From contig NZ_CP041244.1 of NCBI RefSeq assembly GCF_006547145.1, positions 8,432,001 to 8,496,000 of the forward strand: a stretch of DNA of 64,000 nt. The letters run 5' to 3'. The notes under the pieces are model-generated. The model had not been told where the DNA came from and did not search any database. It worked only from the letters and a program-made list of their open reading frames with translations. This document shows, one piece after another, positions 26,289 through 34,368 of this stretch (its first letter is position 1; each line of letters opens with the position of its first letter). Source of the stretch: Actinomadura sp. WMMA1423 (GTDB lineage: Bacteria; Actinomycetota; Actinomycetes; Streptosporangiales; Streptosporangiaceae). Position numbers and translations under genes: made by a program.

Positions 26289-27642
26289 GGCTCGCCCCCG
26301 CCGGAGTGCGCTGGAGGTCGGTATAGGTCTGGAGGTTCGGCCCGATCCACACCTTCTGCGGCGGGCACGGCCGGACGCCGTCCTGGATGCGGATCAGCGG
26401 GCAGTGCGCGCCCTGGCAGGACGGCCGGAAGAAGCACGACCGGCACCCCTCGTCGTGGGCGTCGTCGTTGTCGGTCCAGAGCCGCATCAGGTCGTCGTCG
26501 AGTTTCAGCTCGCCCTCGGGGGTGAGCCGGCCGACCATGTTCTTGGCGTCGCGCAGCGCGACCGTGCACTTGCCGATCACGCCGTTCGGCCGGACCAGGA
26601 ACGACCACGGGTTGGCGGCGTAGCAGACGCTGCCGCCGGGCCGGAGCGTGCGCAGGTCGCCGCCGGCCAGCGCGTGGCCGTGCGCCCGCATGTTCAGATC
26701 GAGCTTGGCGAGCTCCGCGTCGCGTCCCGAGCAGGCCTCGATGTCCTCGTCCTGCGGCCCGCCCCACCGGCCGACCGGCCGGAAGATCACCGCGAACCGG
26801 GGGTCCCCGGCGGCGATGTCGCCGAGCTCGGCCACCAGCTCCGGGACGCTGCCGACGTTGGCGGGCGAGAAGTTGGTGCGCAGCAGCGCCCGGAAGTCGA
26901 GGTCGCTCGCGGCCATCGCGCGGATGTTGGCCATGATGTCGTCGAAGGTGGAGCCGCCGCCCATCAGCGGCCGGCTTCCGTCGTGGGCGTGCTTCGGGCC
27001 GTCCAGGGTGATCTGGAACTGCCGGATCCCGAGTTCGACGCACCGCGCCGCGACGTCCTCGGTCAGCAGGTACCCGTTGGTGGTCATCCCCGCCTGGTAG
27101 TCGACGCCGGTCTCGGCGGCGAACGCCGTGAAGTACTCGCTCAGCTCCTCGATCACGTCGAAGGCGACCAGCGGCTCGCCGCCGAACCAGGAGATCGACA
27201 GCGACCGCAGGTCGTGCCGCTCCTGGCGGTGCCTGACCAGCCGCCGCACGCCCTCGCGCACGCCGGACAGCATGCGGCCGAGCGAGAAGTCCTCGTAGCA
27301 GTAGGTGCAGCGGAAGTTGCAGGCCTCGGTCGGCATCAGGATGAGCTCGAGCCGGTCGGTCCGGGTGGTCCGGCCGTCCCGCAGCTCCCTGGCCTCCGCG
27401 TCCTCGTCGTGGTCCTCCTCGACCAGGAAGCCGCGCTCGGCGAGGCCCGGGACGAGGTCGGCGTCCGCGTCGGCGGTGATGCGGGCCTTGCGGTTGTGCA
27501 GCAGGTCGTGCACCCGCCCGGCGACGGGCTCGCGCACGTAGAAGACGCTGCCGCGCATCGAGTTGTACAGAACCGAACCGCCCGCCGAGTGCGGCGTCAT
27601 CACCGTGAAGCGCGAGGGCCGGTAGACCTTGGGGTCGCCCAT
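26281..27642 (-). CDS. Radical SAM/SPASM peptide maturase
   Basis: 453 residues. The N-terminal ~90 residues may form a PqqD-like peptide-binding domain. The radical SAM core carries CNFRCTYC (C108, C112, C115), with the SAM-binding GGEP in SWFGGEPL. The C-terminal SPASM domain has many cysteines (SVCYAANP, GKCTV, CRSCFFRPSCQGAHC, RPCPPQ) for auxiliary Fe-S clusters. Enzymes of this class make C-C, C-S or C-O crosslinks or epimerise residues in small ribosomal peptides. The encoded substrate is most likely the 24-residue peptide 243 nt upstream. The ATG at 27642 follows AAAGGA; longer in-frame starts lack an RBS. Confidence 0.88.
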   Translation of the reverse strand: MGDPKVYRPSRFTVMTPHSAGGSVLYNSMRGSVFYVREPVAGRVHDLLHNRKARITADADADLVPGLAERGFLVEEDHDEDAEARELRDGRTTRTDRLELILMPTEACNFRCTYCYEDFSLGRMLSGVREGVRRLVRHRQERHDLRSLSISWFGGEPLVAFDVIEELSEYFTAFAAETGVDYQAGMTTNGYLLTEDVAARCVELGIRQFQITLDGPKHAHDGSRPLMGGGSTFDDIMANIRAMAASDLDFRALLRTNFSPANVGSVPELVAELGDIAAGDPRFAVIFRPVGRWGGPQDEDIEACSGRDAELAKLDLNMRAHGHALAGGDLRTLRPGGSVCYAANPWSFLVRPNGVIGKCTVALRDAKNMVGRLTPEGELKLDDDLMRLWTDNDDAHDEGCRSCFFRPSCQGAHCPLIRIQDGVRPCPPQKVWIGPNLQTYTDLQRTPAGASHG

Positions 27643-27695
27643 CCCGATTCCTTTCGCAATGCGAACTCGGCGTCCGCGGTGGTTCACTGGAGAGA

Positions 27696-27726
27696 GCGGG
27701 TGCGGCAGCTGGAGTGCCGCACCCGC
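27696..27726 (-). terminator. Hairpin between peptide gene and radical SAM gene (attenuator)
   Basis: Perfect 12-bp stem (GCGGGTGCGGCA and complement) with a 7-nt loop, without a U-tract. It lies 159 nt after the peptide stop and 54 nt before the maturase start. Placed here it would let most transcripts end after the peptide gene, giving excess substrate over enzyme, or protect the short mRNA. This layout is common in RiPP operons. Confidence 0.7.
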
Positions 27727-27884
27727 CCATCTGTCACGCACTTCGCGCTGTCGCCGGACCGGTCCGCGGTCCCATGGAGCGGACCGTTTCGAGCTCGGGG
27801 CCCCGTGGACGGATCACGTCCGCACGGCCGCGGTCCCTGGCGCTCGTGGTGAGGGGCCGCGTGGCGCCGGCGACCGACCTGAGG

Positions 27885-27959
27885 TCAGCAGCCGAAGTCG
27901 ATGCTCGAAACCTCGTCGGTCTCCGGCGTCTCCACCACGATCTCCTCGAAAGCCTCCAT
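27885..27959 (-). CDS. Candidate RiPP precursor peptide, 24 residues, C-terminal Cys
   Basis: The ATG at 27959 is preceded by GGAGGTGTGACTC, an almost ideal RBS. The product starts MEAFEEIVVETP and ends SSIDFGC, then TGA. It is very acidic (eight Asp/Glu), has no Lys, Arg or His, and has one Cys at the very end. It is the first gene of the operon, followed by a hairpin and the SPASM radical SAM gene, exactly where a substrate peptide is expected. The acidic front half looks like a leader; the last 7-8 residues would be the modified core. The tail is reminiscent of the EEVSIDGMC stretch of mycofactocin precursors, but lacks their Val-Tyr end and none of the other mft genes is present. Confidence 0.75.
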   Translation of the reverse strand: MEAFEEIVVETPETDEVSSIDFGC

Positions 27960-28505
27960 GAGTCACACCTCCTTCAGCCGTCTCGGGGTCCCGAGTGCGA
28001 ACCCGTCGTCCGGGACCGTTCCGGTGTCTTTCCGTCCGGGCGATCCGGCTTTCGAATAACGCACGAGAAAGACGCTATGGGATTAATTGCTCGCTGTTGT
28101 CCGCCTCTGTGGGGAAATAGCGGTACTCCGGCCCGCGTCGCCCGCGTACTCCGAAAGAAGTACGCCGCGAGGCGCAGCGTGTGGCCCCCGAACCGCCTGA
28201 CCAGCACTTCCGCCGTCCCGGGGTTCCATCCGCCGATTCGGCGGCGCGGTGGCCCGGCGCAGGCGGACCGGGCGTCGGCAGGGGTGCCGCGACGCGAGGG
28301 CGACCCATCGGGCGGGGTGCCGGCCGACGCGCGGCCCCCCGCAAAGTGCACGGAATGTGGCCGCCATGGGCATAATCCAAGGCCGCGGCGTGAACGTCCG
28401 GACTGATGTGAGTGAATCCCCGAGTTCTCCGAACTCTTTTCAGACTCTCCGCCCCACCCGATTCCGGGCCCGGTCGGCGCCACCGCGGAGTCGGGGTGCG
28501 GGGGC
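27960..28505. other. Leader/promoter region of the peptide operon
   Basis: About 545 nt between the peptide gene and the convergent-side end of the FAD monooxygenase gene. No convincing gene; open frames on both strands are Arg/Pro-rich shadows without an RBS. It must hold the operon promoter. A lower-GC patch around 28060-28110 (including GGGATTAATTGC) is the best place to look, but no clean -35/-10 pair can be named. Confidence 0.45.
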
Positions 28506-29645
28506 TCAGGAGGTTCGGGCCGTGGGGAGGTTTCCGGGGTCGTGGTCGTATAGCCAGCCGGTGGCCTTCTCGTAGAAGCGGTTGAAGAAGAACGGCATCA
28601 CGGCCTCTCTGAGACGCGCCGCCACGGGGCCCGCTGTCTTGGCGTCCCTGTTGGCGGCCGCCGTCCTGGCCAGCTTGCCGGTCCGGTCATGGCGCGCCCG
28701 GTCGAAGGCGGCCAGGGCCGCGGGGACGGCTTCGACCTCCGCGAGCCGGCGGGTGAGCGCGACGGCGTCCTCGATCGCCATCGAGGCCCCCTGCCCGGCG
28801 CCGACCGGATGGGCCGCGTCGCCGACGAGCACCGTCCGGTCGTCGTGGCGGCGCGTCACCGGGCGGAGCACGTGCAGCAACGTCGAGGCGCTGACCTGGG
28901 AGGAAGCGCACAGCACGGCGAGCGGCGTCCTGTCGTCCCGGAAGAGCTCGGCCAGCTCCGCAGGGCCGACGGCGGCCAGGTCCGGCGGAGGATCGGCGGC
29001 GGCGACCTGCGCGGACCACCACACGGCGCCGCCGGGAGCGGGCAGGTAGATGAAGGCCCCGCGCCGCGCGAACACCATGTTGAAGCCCTGCGGCCGATCC
29101 CCGGGCAGGTGGACGGGCCCGTCGGTGGTCCCGGAGACCGAGTACAGGCCCGCGTAGCGGGGGGCCGGGGCCGCCGGGTCCAGCACCCGGCGGGTGGCCG
29201 ACCAGATCCCGTCCGCTCCCACGACGAGATCGGCGCCGGCGATGAGCGGGTCGTCCGAGCCGCCGGAGACCCGCCTGCCGACGAGGATCCGGGCGCCCGA
29301 CCTCGCCGCCTCCTCGCGCAGCGTCCCGACCAGGTCGGCGCGCATGAGCGTCACGCTGCGCAGCGGATCGCCGGACCGCCGCCCGCGGGGGACGTCGCCG
29401 AGCAGCCGGTCCCTCCCGGACCACATGCGCTGCCTGTCCACCGGGAAACCCGCCCGCTGGACCGCCTCCAGGCACCCCAGGGCGTCCAGGGCACGCAGCC
29501 CGTTGACCGAGAGGCTGACGAACGAGCCGACCGTCCCGCCGGGATCCTCATACGCCTCGCAGACCGTGACCTTCGCCCCGATCCGCGCCAGCGCGATCGC
29601 ACTCGCCGACCCGGCGACCCCGCCGCCCACCACCACGACCTGCAT
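28506..29645 (-). CDS. FAD-dependent aromatic-ring monooxygenase-type enzyme
   Basis: 379 residues of the PHBH-like group A flavin monooxygenases: dinucleotide motif GGGVAGSASAIALARIGAKVTVCE at the start, DG motif VVGADGIWSATRR and the flavin ribityl motif GDAAHPVGAGQGASMAIEDA. It needs NAD(P)H and O2 to hydroxylate a small organic substrate. It is divergent from a TetR gene, with a palindrome between them, so it is probably inducible by its substrate. The C-terminal third is short, with no thioredoxin-like extension. Confidence 0.85.
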   Translation of the reverse strand: MQVVVVGGGVAGSASAIALARIGAKVTVCEAYEDPGGTVGSFVSLSVNGLRALDALGCLEAVQRAGFPVDRQRMWSGRDRLLGDVPRGRRSGDPLRSVTLMRADLVGTLREEAARSGARILVGRRVSGGSDDPLIAGADLVVGADGIWSATRRVLDPAAPAPRYAGLYSVSGTTDGPVHLPGDRPQGFNMVFARRGAFIYLPAPGGAVWWSAQVAAADPPPDLAAVGPAELAELFRDDRTPLAVLCASSQVSASTLLHVLRPVTRRHDDRTVLVGDAAHPVGAGQGASMAIEDAVALTRRLAEVEAVPAALAAFDRARHDRTGKLARTAAANRDAKTAGPVAARLREAVMPFFFNRFYEKATGWLYDHDPGNLPTARTS

Positions 29646-29665
29646 GAACGCCTCCTGAATCTCGA

Positions 29666-29689
29666 TTCACTGAATCTGTATTCGGTGAA
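29666..29689. promoter_or_regulatory. Probable TetR operator between monooxygenase and regulator
   Basis: Near-perfect inverted repeat TTCACTGAAT-CTGT-ATTCGGTGAA (9 of 10 arm positions pair). It is centred between the divergent starts at 29645 and 29741, with a smaller GAATC-TC-GATTC overlapping on the left. The position fits repression of both genes by the adjacent TetR. Confidence 0.7.
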
Positions 29690-29740
29690 ATCGCGTTCAG
29701 TATGCTGAGGCGGCGACGACGGCGTCAAGACGGAGGTCCG

Positions 29741-30358
29741 GTGGGAGTGCGCAAGGCGAGGGCCGCGGAGACGGAGGCGGCCCTGAAGGACGCCGCACTG
29801 CGGCAGTTCAGGGAGCGCGGCTTCCTGAACACCAAGATCACTGACATCACGGCGGCGGCCGGCAGGGCCACCGGCTCGTTCTACGACCACTTCGCGAGCA
29901 AGGACGACCTGCTCCAGGCCCTGCTCGCCGACCTGCAAGGCCAGGCGCACGCGCACTTCGCCGAGGAGGACCATCCGCCGCACGACCTGACCGACCGGGA
30001 CCAGCTCCGCGAGCACCTGGCGGTCGCCTGGCGCCTGATGCGCGGCGCCCGGCCCGTCATGCTCGCCCTGTTCGAGCAGGCCATGGCCGCGGGCCCCGGC
30101 GAAGGACGGCTCTGGCGGCGCCTGACCGAGGACACCCGGGTGCTCCGCGAACACCTGGAGCACCTGGAGGAGACGGGACGTCCCCTGCCCGGCGACCCGG
30201 AACTGGTCGCGGCGGCGATGGGCGGGATGCTGTCGATGCTCGCCTACGCCCTGCTGGGCGACGCCCCCGACTCCGCCCGCCCCGACGACGAGGTGATCGA
30301 CACCCTCACCCGTCTCCTGCTCCACGGCCTCGCCGGCCCGGGCCCCTCTTCGCCGTGA
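29741..30358 (+). CDS. TetR-family repressor of the FAD monooxygenase
   Basis: About 205 residues. The DNA-binding domain is at residues 10-60 (FRERGFLNTKITDITAAAGRATGSFYDHFASKDDLL). The C-terminal domain contains the YCDC/TetR_C-type helices with RLMRGARPVMLALFEQAM. GGAGG at 29732 points to a GTG at 29741 or 29747; the ATG at 29702 would add an Arg-run and lies inside the operator region, so it was not chosen. Ligand unknown. Confidence 0.82.
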   Translation: MGVRKARAAETEAALKDAALRQFRERGFLNTKITDITAAAGRATGSFYDHFASKDDLLQALLADLQGQAHAHFAEEDHPPHDLTDRDQLREHLAVAWRLMRGARPVMLALFEQAMAAGPGEGRLWRRLTEDTRVLREHLEHLEETGRPLPGDPELVAAAMGGMLSMLAYALLGDAPDSARPDDEVIDTLTRLLLHGLAGPGPSSP

Positions 30359-30419
30359 CCGCGCCCCGATACGGGGAAGCGCGGTGCGCCGCGGCACCCC
30401 CGTCCGTATCGTCGATCAA

Positions 30420-31211
30420 GTGACGACTGTGCTGTGCGTGCCCCAGTGGCAGGGGTCGGGCCTCGGGGACTCGCCGCGGCTGTCGGCGGGAGCCCGCCGC
30501 ACCGCCGAGCTGGTCCCGGCCGATTCTCGGGTCGACGTGCCCGTCCTCGACACGGGCGGCAAGCCCGACGCCGGAGTCCGGTCTCTCGACGTCCTGGTGG
30601 AGAACCTCCGCAGGACGCGGGAGGCCCTGGCGGGCATCGACGACGTCGTGCTCACCGCCGGAGGCGACTGCGGGGTGGACCTGGCGCCGATCGCCGCGGC
30701 CCGCGCCCGGTACGGCGACCGGCTCACGGTCCTGTGGGTCGACGCCCACCCCGACCTCTACACGCCGCAGACCCTGCGGTCGGGCTCCTTCCACGGGATG
30801 GTGCTGCGCACTCTGCTCGGCGACGGACCGGCGCCCCTTCGGCCGGACGAGCCGCTGTCGCCCCAGCAGGTGATCATCGCGGGGGAGCGGGCGGGAGACG
30901 CGACGGAGCACGAGTACCTCCGCGGCGCCGGGATCCGTCGCCACGGCGTGGACGACTTCGAGGAGGCGTTCGAGGATCTCGCCGGCCCCGTCTACCTCCA
31001 CATCGACCTGGACGTCCTCGAACCCACGCGATTCGGTTCGCTCGGCTACCGCGAGCCGGACGGGGTGGCGCCCGACCGCCTGATCGACATCGTCTCCCGC
31101 CTGGACCGGGTCGTCGGGGCGGCCATCACGGAGCACATGCCCACCGCCGGTGACGGAGACGCGGACGACGCCGAGGTGATCCGCCGACTGGCCGCCGCGC
31201 TTCCCCTCTGA
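30420..31211 (+). CDS. Arginase/agmatinase-fold protein with a Cys in the first metal motif
   Basis: About 263 residues of the ureohydrolase fold. Metal motifs: GGDC (normally GGDH), WVDAHPDL and HIDLDVLEP. The Asp/His ligands of the second and third motifs are present, but the first His ligand is Cys. That substitution occurs in actinobacterial arginase-like proteins of unknown substrate, so calling it an arginase would be too strong. The GTG at 30420 is chosen because MTTVLCVPQW-type starts are usual; an upstream ATG-less start at 30384 is possible. Confidence 0.72.
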   Translation: MTTVLCVPQWQGSGLGDSPRLSAGARRTAELVPADSRVDVPVLDTGGKPDAGVRSLDVLVENLRRTREALAGIDDVVLTAGGDCGVDLAPIAAARARYGDRLTVLWVDAHPDLYTPQTLRSGSFHGMVLRTLLGDGPAPLRPDEPLSPQQVIIAGERAGDATEHEYLRGAGIRRHGVDDFEEAFEDLAGPVYLHIDLDVLEPTRFGSLGYREPDGVAPDRLIDIVSRLDRVVGAAITEHMPTAGDGDADDAEVIRRLAAALPL

Positions 31212-31352
31212 TCCGGGGGCGGGCGGCCCGGAGGCCTGGCTCGGAACGCACCCGGCGAGAGCTGCTCGAGCGCGGCGGCGGCCGGTGCGCGACCGGCGAT
31301 CGATCCCGGGCCGGACGGGACCTCGGACCACACCGGCCAGGGCCCGCTGCCC

Positions 31353-32606
31353 CTATGGCATCCGGGACTCGATGGCGCGCAGCACGTGCGACGCGCCGTC
31401 CTCCGCCGCGATCCGCTCGGCGACCTCTCGGGCGCGTTCCCGATAGGAGTCGCGCGACACTGCGTCTTTGATCGCGGCCGCGAGGCGCCCTGCGTCCAGC
31501 CGGCGGAAGGGGACCGGCTCGGGCCCAGCCCCGAGCGCCGCCACGCGCCTCGCCCAGAAGGGCTGGTCGGCCGCCAGCGGCACCCCGACCGTCGGAACGC
31601 CCGCTCGAAACCCCGCCGCCGCCGTCCCCGCCCCGCAGGCGTGCACGACCGCGGCCATGCGCGGGAAAAGCCAGTCGTGCGGCACCTCCCCGACCGACAG
31701 CACGTCCTCCGCCCGCCCGGCCGCGGCGAGCCCCGACCAGCCCGCCTGCACGACGCCCCGCACCCCGGCTCTCCGCAGCGCCTCCGTCACCATCTCGCTG
31801 TACCGCTCCTGGTCCACGGCCGTCATGCTGCCGAAGCCGACGAACACCGGCGGCGGACCGTCCTCCAGGAACTCCCGCAGCGCCTCCGGCGGCCGCCAGC
31901 CCGGCACGGGCTCGGGCCACCAGTACCCGGCCACCTCCCGCCCGCGCGGCCAGTCGGCGGGACGCGGCACGACCGTCGGGCTGAACCCGTACTCGACGGG
32001 CCAGCCCTGCTCGTCCAGCCGCCGGAAGAACCGCGCGGGCGTGACCGGCGGAAGATCCAGGCGCTCCCGCAGCCCGTTCACCACCGACCGGAACGGGGCC
32101 TGCCCGAGGACGCGCATGGCCCGCGCTGCCGCCCGATTGCCCCATTTTCCGAACGACCGGGTCGTCATGACCGCTGGGGGAAACTCGCGCGTCGGATCCA
32201 TCGGCTGGAGGTAGACGCCCATGCTCGGGATGCGCAGCCCCTCCGCGACATGGATGCCGAGCCAGCCCATCGTGGACACCAGCATCAACTCGGCCCCCTT
32301 GGCCGCCTCCACGATCGCGTCGGCCATGGCACCCCAGTGCCGGGCGTAGATCCGGGTCTGCCGCACCACCATCAACGGCGAGGACGTCAGCGACTTGCGC
32401 CCTTCTTCACCGCTCAACTCCGCCTTCATGTCCATGGGCAGCGCCGAGAACCCGAGCCCCCGCGCCCGCACGAACTCCTCGAAGGGCCCGTGCGCGGCAA
32501 TGGTCACCTCATGCCCCGCGTTCCGCAACCGGGCTCCGAGCCCAGTGAACGGAGCGACATCCCCACTCGTCCCAACAGCGACAATCAAGATCCGCACAGA
32601 CCCCAC
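31353..32606 (-). CDS. GT1-family glycosyltransferase (macrolide/sterol type)
   Basis: About 417 residues, GT-B fold. The N-terminal acceptor domain starts RILIVAVGTSGDVAPFTGLGARL. The C-terminal nucleotide-sugar domain contains FVGFGSM and VHACGAGTAAAGFRAGVPTVGVPLAADQPFWA, the UDP/dTDP-sugar binding signature of MGT/UGT enzymes. It should glycosylate a lipophilic acceptor. The GTG at 32606 has GAGAGG in front; GTG 32597 is an alternative. No sugar-biosynthesis genes lie nearby. Confidence 0.82.
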   Translation of the reverse strand: MGSVRILIVAVGTSGDVAPFTGLGARLRNAGHEVTIAAHGPFEEFVRARGLGFSALPMDMKAELSGEEGRKSLTSSPLMVVRQTRIYARHWGAMADAIVEAAKGAELMLVSTMGWLGIHVAEGLRIPSMGVYLQPMDPTREFPPAVMTTRSFGKWGNRAAARAMRVLGQAPFRSVVNGLRERLDLPPVTPARFFRRLDEQGWPVEYGFSPTVVPRPADWPRGREVAGYWWPEPVPGWRPPEALREFLEDGPPPVFVGFGSMTAVDQERYSEMVTEALRRAGVRGVVQAGWSGLAAAGRAEDVLSVGEVPHDWLFPRMAAVVHACGAGTAAAGFRAGVPTVGVPLAADQPFWARRVAALGAGPEPVPFRRLDAGRLAAAIKDAVSRDSYRERAREVAERIAAEDGASHVLRAIESRMP

Positions 32607-32732
32607 CCGCCTCTCACCGCCCCAGAGGAGCGCTGCACCGCGGGATCGTCTCACCCTGCACCCGAAGCCGTATCCCTCCCACGGGGGAAGTTCGGCCGCC
32701 GCTCGACCTCGGGGACGCAGACGACCAGAGAA

Positions 32733-32927
32733 TCAGCGTGTCTCGGAGCGGATCCCGTGAAGGAACGCGCGCCATTCGTCCCTGGTGAATTCGAGGACCG
32801 GCCCGGTGCCGTCGAGTTTGCTGTCGCGGACCCCGATCGTGCGGTCGGGGGCTCGACCTGCCTCGACGCAGTGCCCGTCAGGGTCGCTGTGGCGTGACTT
32901 GCGCCAGCCGTGGAAATCCTTGCCCAT
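32733..32927 (-). CDS. DUF397 protein, partner of the XRE regulator upstream
   Basis: 64 residues with the DUF397 signature WRKSRHSDPDGHCVEAG, VRDSK and EFTRDEWRAFLHGI. DUF397 proteins in actinomycetes are small partners, often antitoxin-like or anti-regulator proteins, of XRE/DUF5753 regulators such as WhiJ and related proteins. Here the XRE gene ends 10 nt before it, so they are one operon. Confidence 0.88.
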   Translation of the reverse strand: MGKDFHGWRKSRHSDPDGHCVEAGRAPDRTIGVRDSKLDGTGPVLEFTRDEWRAFLHGIRSETR

Positions 32928-32937
32928 ATCCCCGCTC

Positions 32938-33804
32938 CTACTGGTCGGTCAACCGGTCGGCCGCCCGTTCGAGGAAGGCGATGCTGTCTTCAGGAGGCAG
33001 GGCGGCATCCCGGAGGCGGTCGAACATCCCGGCATACCGCACGACCTCGCTCCGCCGGTCGAGGACGAAGTCGGTGGTGACGGTGTCGACCACGGCCACC
33101 GCGGGATCGTCGTCCTCAGGGAACGTGTACAGGTAGAAGGACGACCTGGGAAGCAGCCCTCCGGGAAGACGAGCGTCGTGCCTGAGCACCCGCACGGAGA
33201 GTCTCTCCTCCTCCAGGATCACCTGGATCATGTGGTCGAGCTGCGCGGCCATGGTCCGCGGCGGCACGGCCAACCGATGGATCACGCACTCGTCCAGGAT
33301 GGTCTCGTACTCCGGACCGTCCTGCCCGAGCAGCTCCCGCCGGCGGTTCAGACGGGCTTCGATCAACGGCTCCGGTTGGTAGCCGATGCTGCGCTGGCTC
33401 TGGTCGAGCTTGACGAGCTCCTCGATGAACGGCCGGGATTGCAGAGCGCCCGGCATGCCGGCCTGGTCATAACCGCGGACGGAGTCGGCGTGGTGTTCGA
33501 GCTCGGCAGCGAGCATCTGACGGGAACCCATGTACAGCCCGTACCGGTCCCACCAGCCCTTCTGCGCGGCCTCGCGAGCGAGTTGGAGAAGCCGGTCGTA
33601 CTGGAGGCCCTCGATCTCGAAGGCGTCGAGCATGGCCATGATCTCCCCCGGATCGGGGCGGATCTGGGCGTTCTCCAGTTGGGCGATCTTCGTCCGGGAG
33701 CAGTGGAGGCGGCGGGCGAGCTCCTTGGTCGTGAGGCCGCGGCCCTCCCGGAGCCTGCGGAGCTCGGCCGCCAGCCGCCGACGGCGGACGTAGGGGCTCG
33801 GCAT
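32938..33804 (-). CDS. XRE-family regulator with DUF5753 domain (intact copy)
   Basis: 288 residues: helix-turn-helix at about 12-65 (LRRLREGRGLTTKELARRLHCSRTKIAQLENAQIRPD), then the DUF5753 domain with WWDRYGLYMG, RSFIEELVKL-type helices and DECVIHRLAVPP. It regulates the DUF397 partner operon and probably other genes. It is closely related to the broken copy at 34365-35246. The conserved palindromes at the three island modules are possible targets (inference). Confidence 0.88.
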   Translation of the reverse strand: MPSPYVRRRRLAAELRRLREGRGLTTKELARRLHCSRTKIAQLENAQIRPDPGEIMAMLDAFEIEGLQYDRLLQLAREAAQKGWWDRYGLYMGSRQMLAAELEHHADSVRGYDQAGMPGALQSRPFIEELVKLDQSQRSIGYQPEPLIEARLNRRRELLGQDGPEYETILDECVIHRLAVPPRTMAAQLDHMIQVILEEERLSVRVLRHDARLPGGLLPRSSFYLYTFPEDDDPAVAVVDTVTTDFVLDRRSEVVRYAGMFDRLRDAALPPEDSIAFLERAADRLTDQ

Positions 33805-33844
33805 GGCCGTCCTCCCGATATCACCTCGAGACGATCCGTACTGA

Positions 33845-33906
33845 TCAATCGCGCCGACTCTTGATCATTGTGACGCCATCGTCGGCGATCCGATAGAGGC
33901 GTCCAA
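33845..33906 (-). pseudogene. C-terminal remnant, GRLYRIADDGVTMIKSR type (copy 1)
   Basis: Read on the minus strand the frame gives GFGRLYRIADDGVTMIKS followed by RRD and a TGA. The same tail recurs in decayed form near 39.1, 42.4 and 42.85 kb. The parent gene is not recognised. The piece has no start of its own, so it is a fragment. Confidence 0.5.
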
Positions 33907-34120
33907 AGCCCCCACCTCTAGGCCGATCTCCGTCGCATGAGGCCGTCGCCGAGCGAGGCGGGAGCGCCCTCAAGCCAGTTCGTCAGGGCACCGAACGACG
34001 GGCACGGCGCCACGTTGACGAAGGCCTAGATACCGCTCGCCCTGCCCACCCCGTCTCCGCCACGGTTCGCTCTCCACCCGATACGCCTCCAGAGGACAGA
34101 GAGAGGAGAGCGAAGAAACG

Positions 34121-34162
34121 CCTTCGGCCTTGCGAGGGGCGGACTCGTCTCAAGGCCGAAGG
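34121..34162 (-). terminator. Hairpin terminator after the second DUF397 gene
   Basis: Perfect 12-bp stem CCTTCGGCCTTG with its complement, 18-nt loop, 14 nt past the stop of the DUF397 gene at 34177, followed on the transcript by a T-containing CGTTTCTTC. Confidence 0.75.
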
Positions 34163-34176
34163 AGCTCTGTAGTGCG

Positions 34177-34368
34177 TCAGCCTCCGGCGCGGATCGTATG
34201 GAGGAAGGCACGCCATTCTTCCCTGGTGAACTCCAGGGTCGGCCCGCTCCCGTTGTGCCTGGTGTCCCGCACGCCGATCGTGCCATCGAAGGCGACACCA
34301 ACCTCGACGCATTCACCGTTCGGCTCGCTGTTGCGCGACTTGCGCCACCTAGAGAAGTTCTTGGTCAT
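34177..34368 (-). CDS. DUF397 protein (second copy)
   Basis: 63 residues: WRKSRNSEPNGECVEVG, VRDTRHNGSGP, EFTREEWRAFLHTI. The ATG at 34368 overlaps the TGA of the damaged XRE gene by 4 nt. With the 5' half of its regulator cut off by a stop codon, translation coupling may still work from the internal ATG at 34808, so the gene may still be expressed. Confidence 0.85.
   Translation of the reverse strand: MTKNFSRWRKSRNSEPNGECVEVGVAFDGTIGVRDTRHNGSGPTLEFTREEWRAFLHTIRAGG

Larger units (their letters stand above)
33805..34176. other. Intergenic region with a decayed coding remnant
   Basis: About 370 nt between the two XRE/DUF397 pairs. It contains a C-terminal gene remnant at 33845-33906 and a strong hairpin at 34121-34162; otherwise nothing recognisable. 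Confidence 0.5.

Noticed and set aside
27885..27959. Mycofactocin precursor
   Set aside because: The acidic body and ID..C tail are similar, but the Val-Tyr end is missing and none of the other mycofactocin genes is near.
27974..28483. Open frame of about 169 codons upstream of the peptide gene
   Set aside because: Arg/Pro/Gly-rich translation, no RBS, no protein-like pattern; treated as promoter DNA.
28506..32606. Monooxygenase and glycosyltransferase as part of the peptide operon
   Set aside because: They are beyond a 545-nt gap or on separate units with their own TetR; membership in the pathway cannot be shown.
34026..34316. Open frame overlapping the second DUF397 gene in another frame
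   Set aside because: Shadow of the DUF397 gene; composition is not protein-like.
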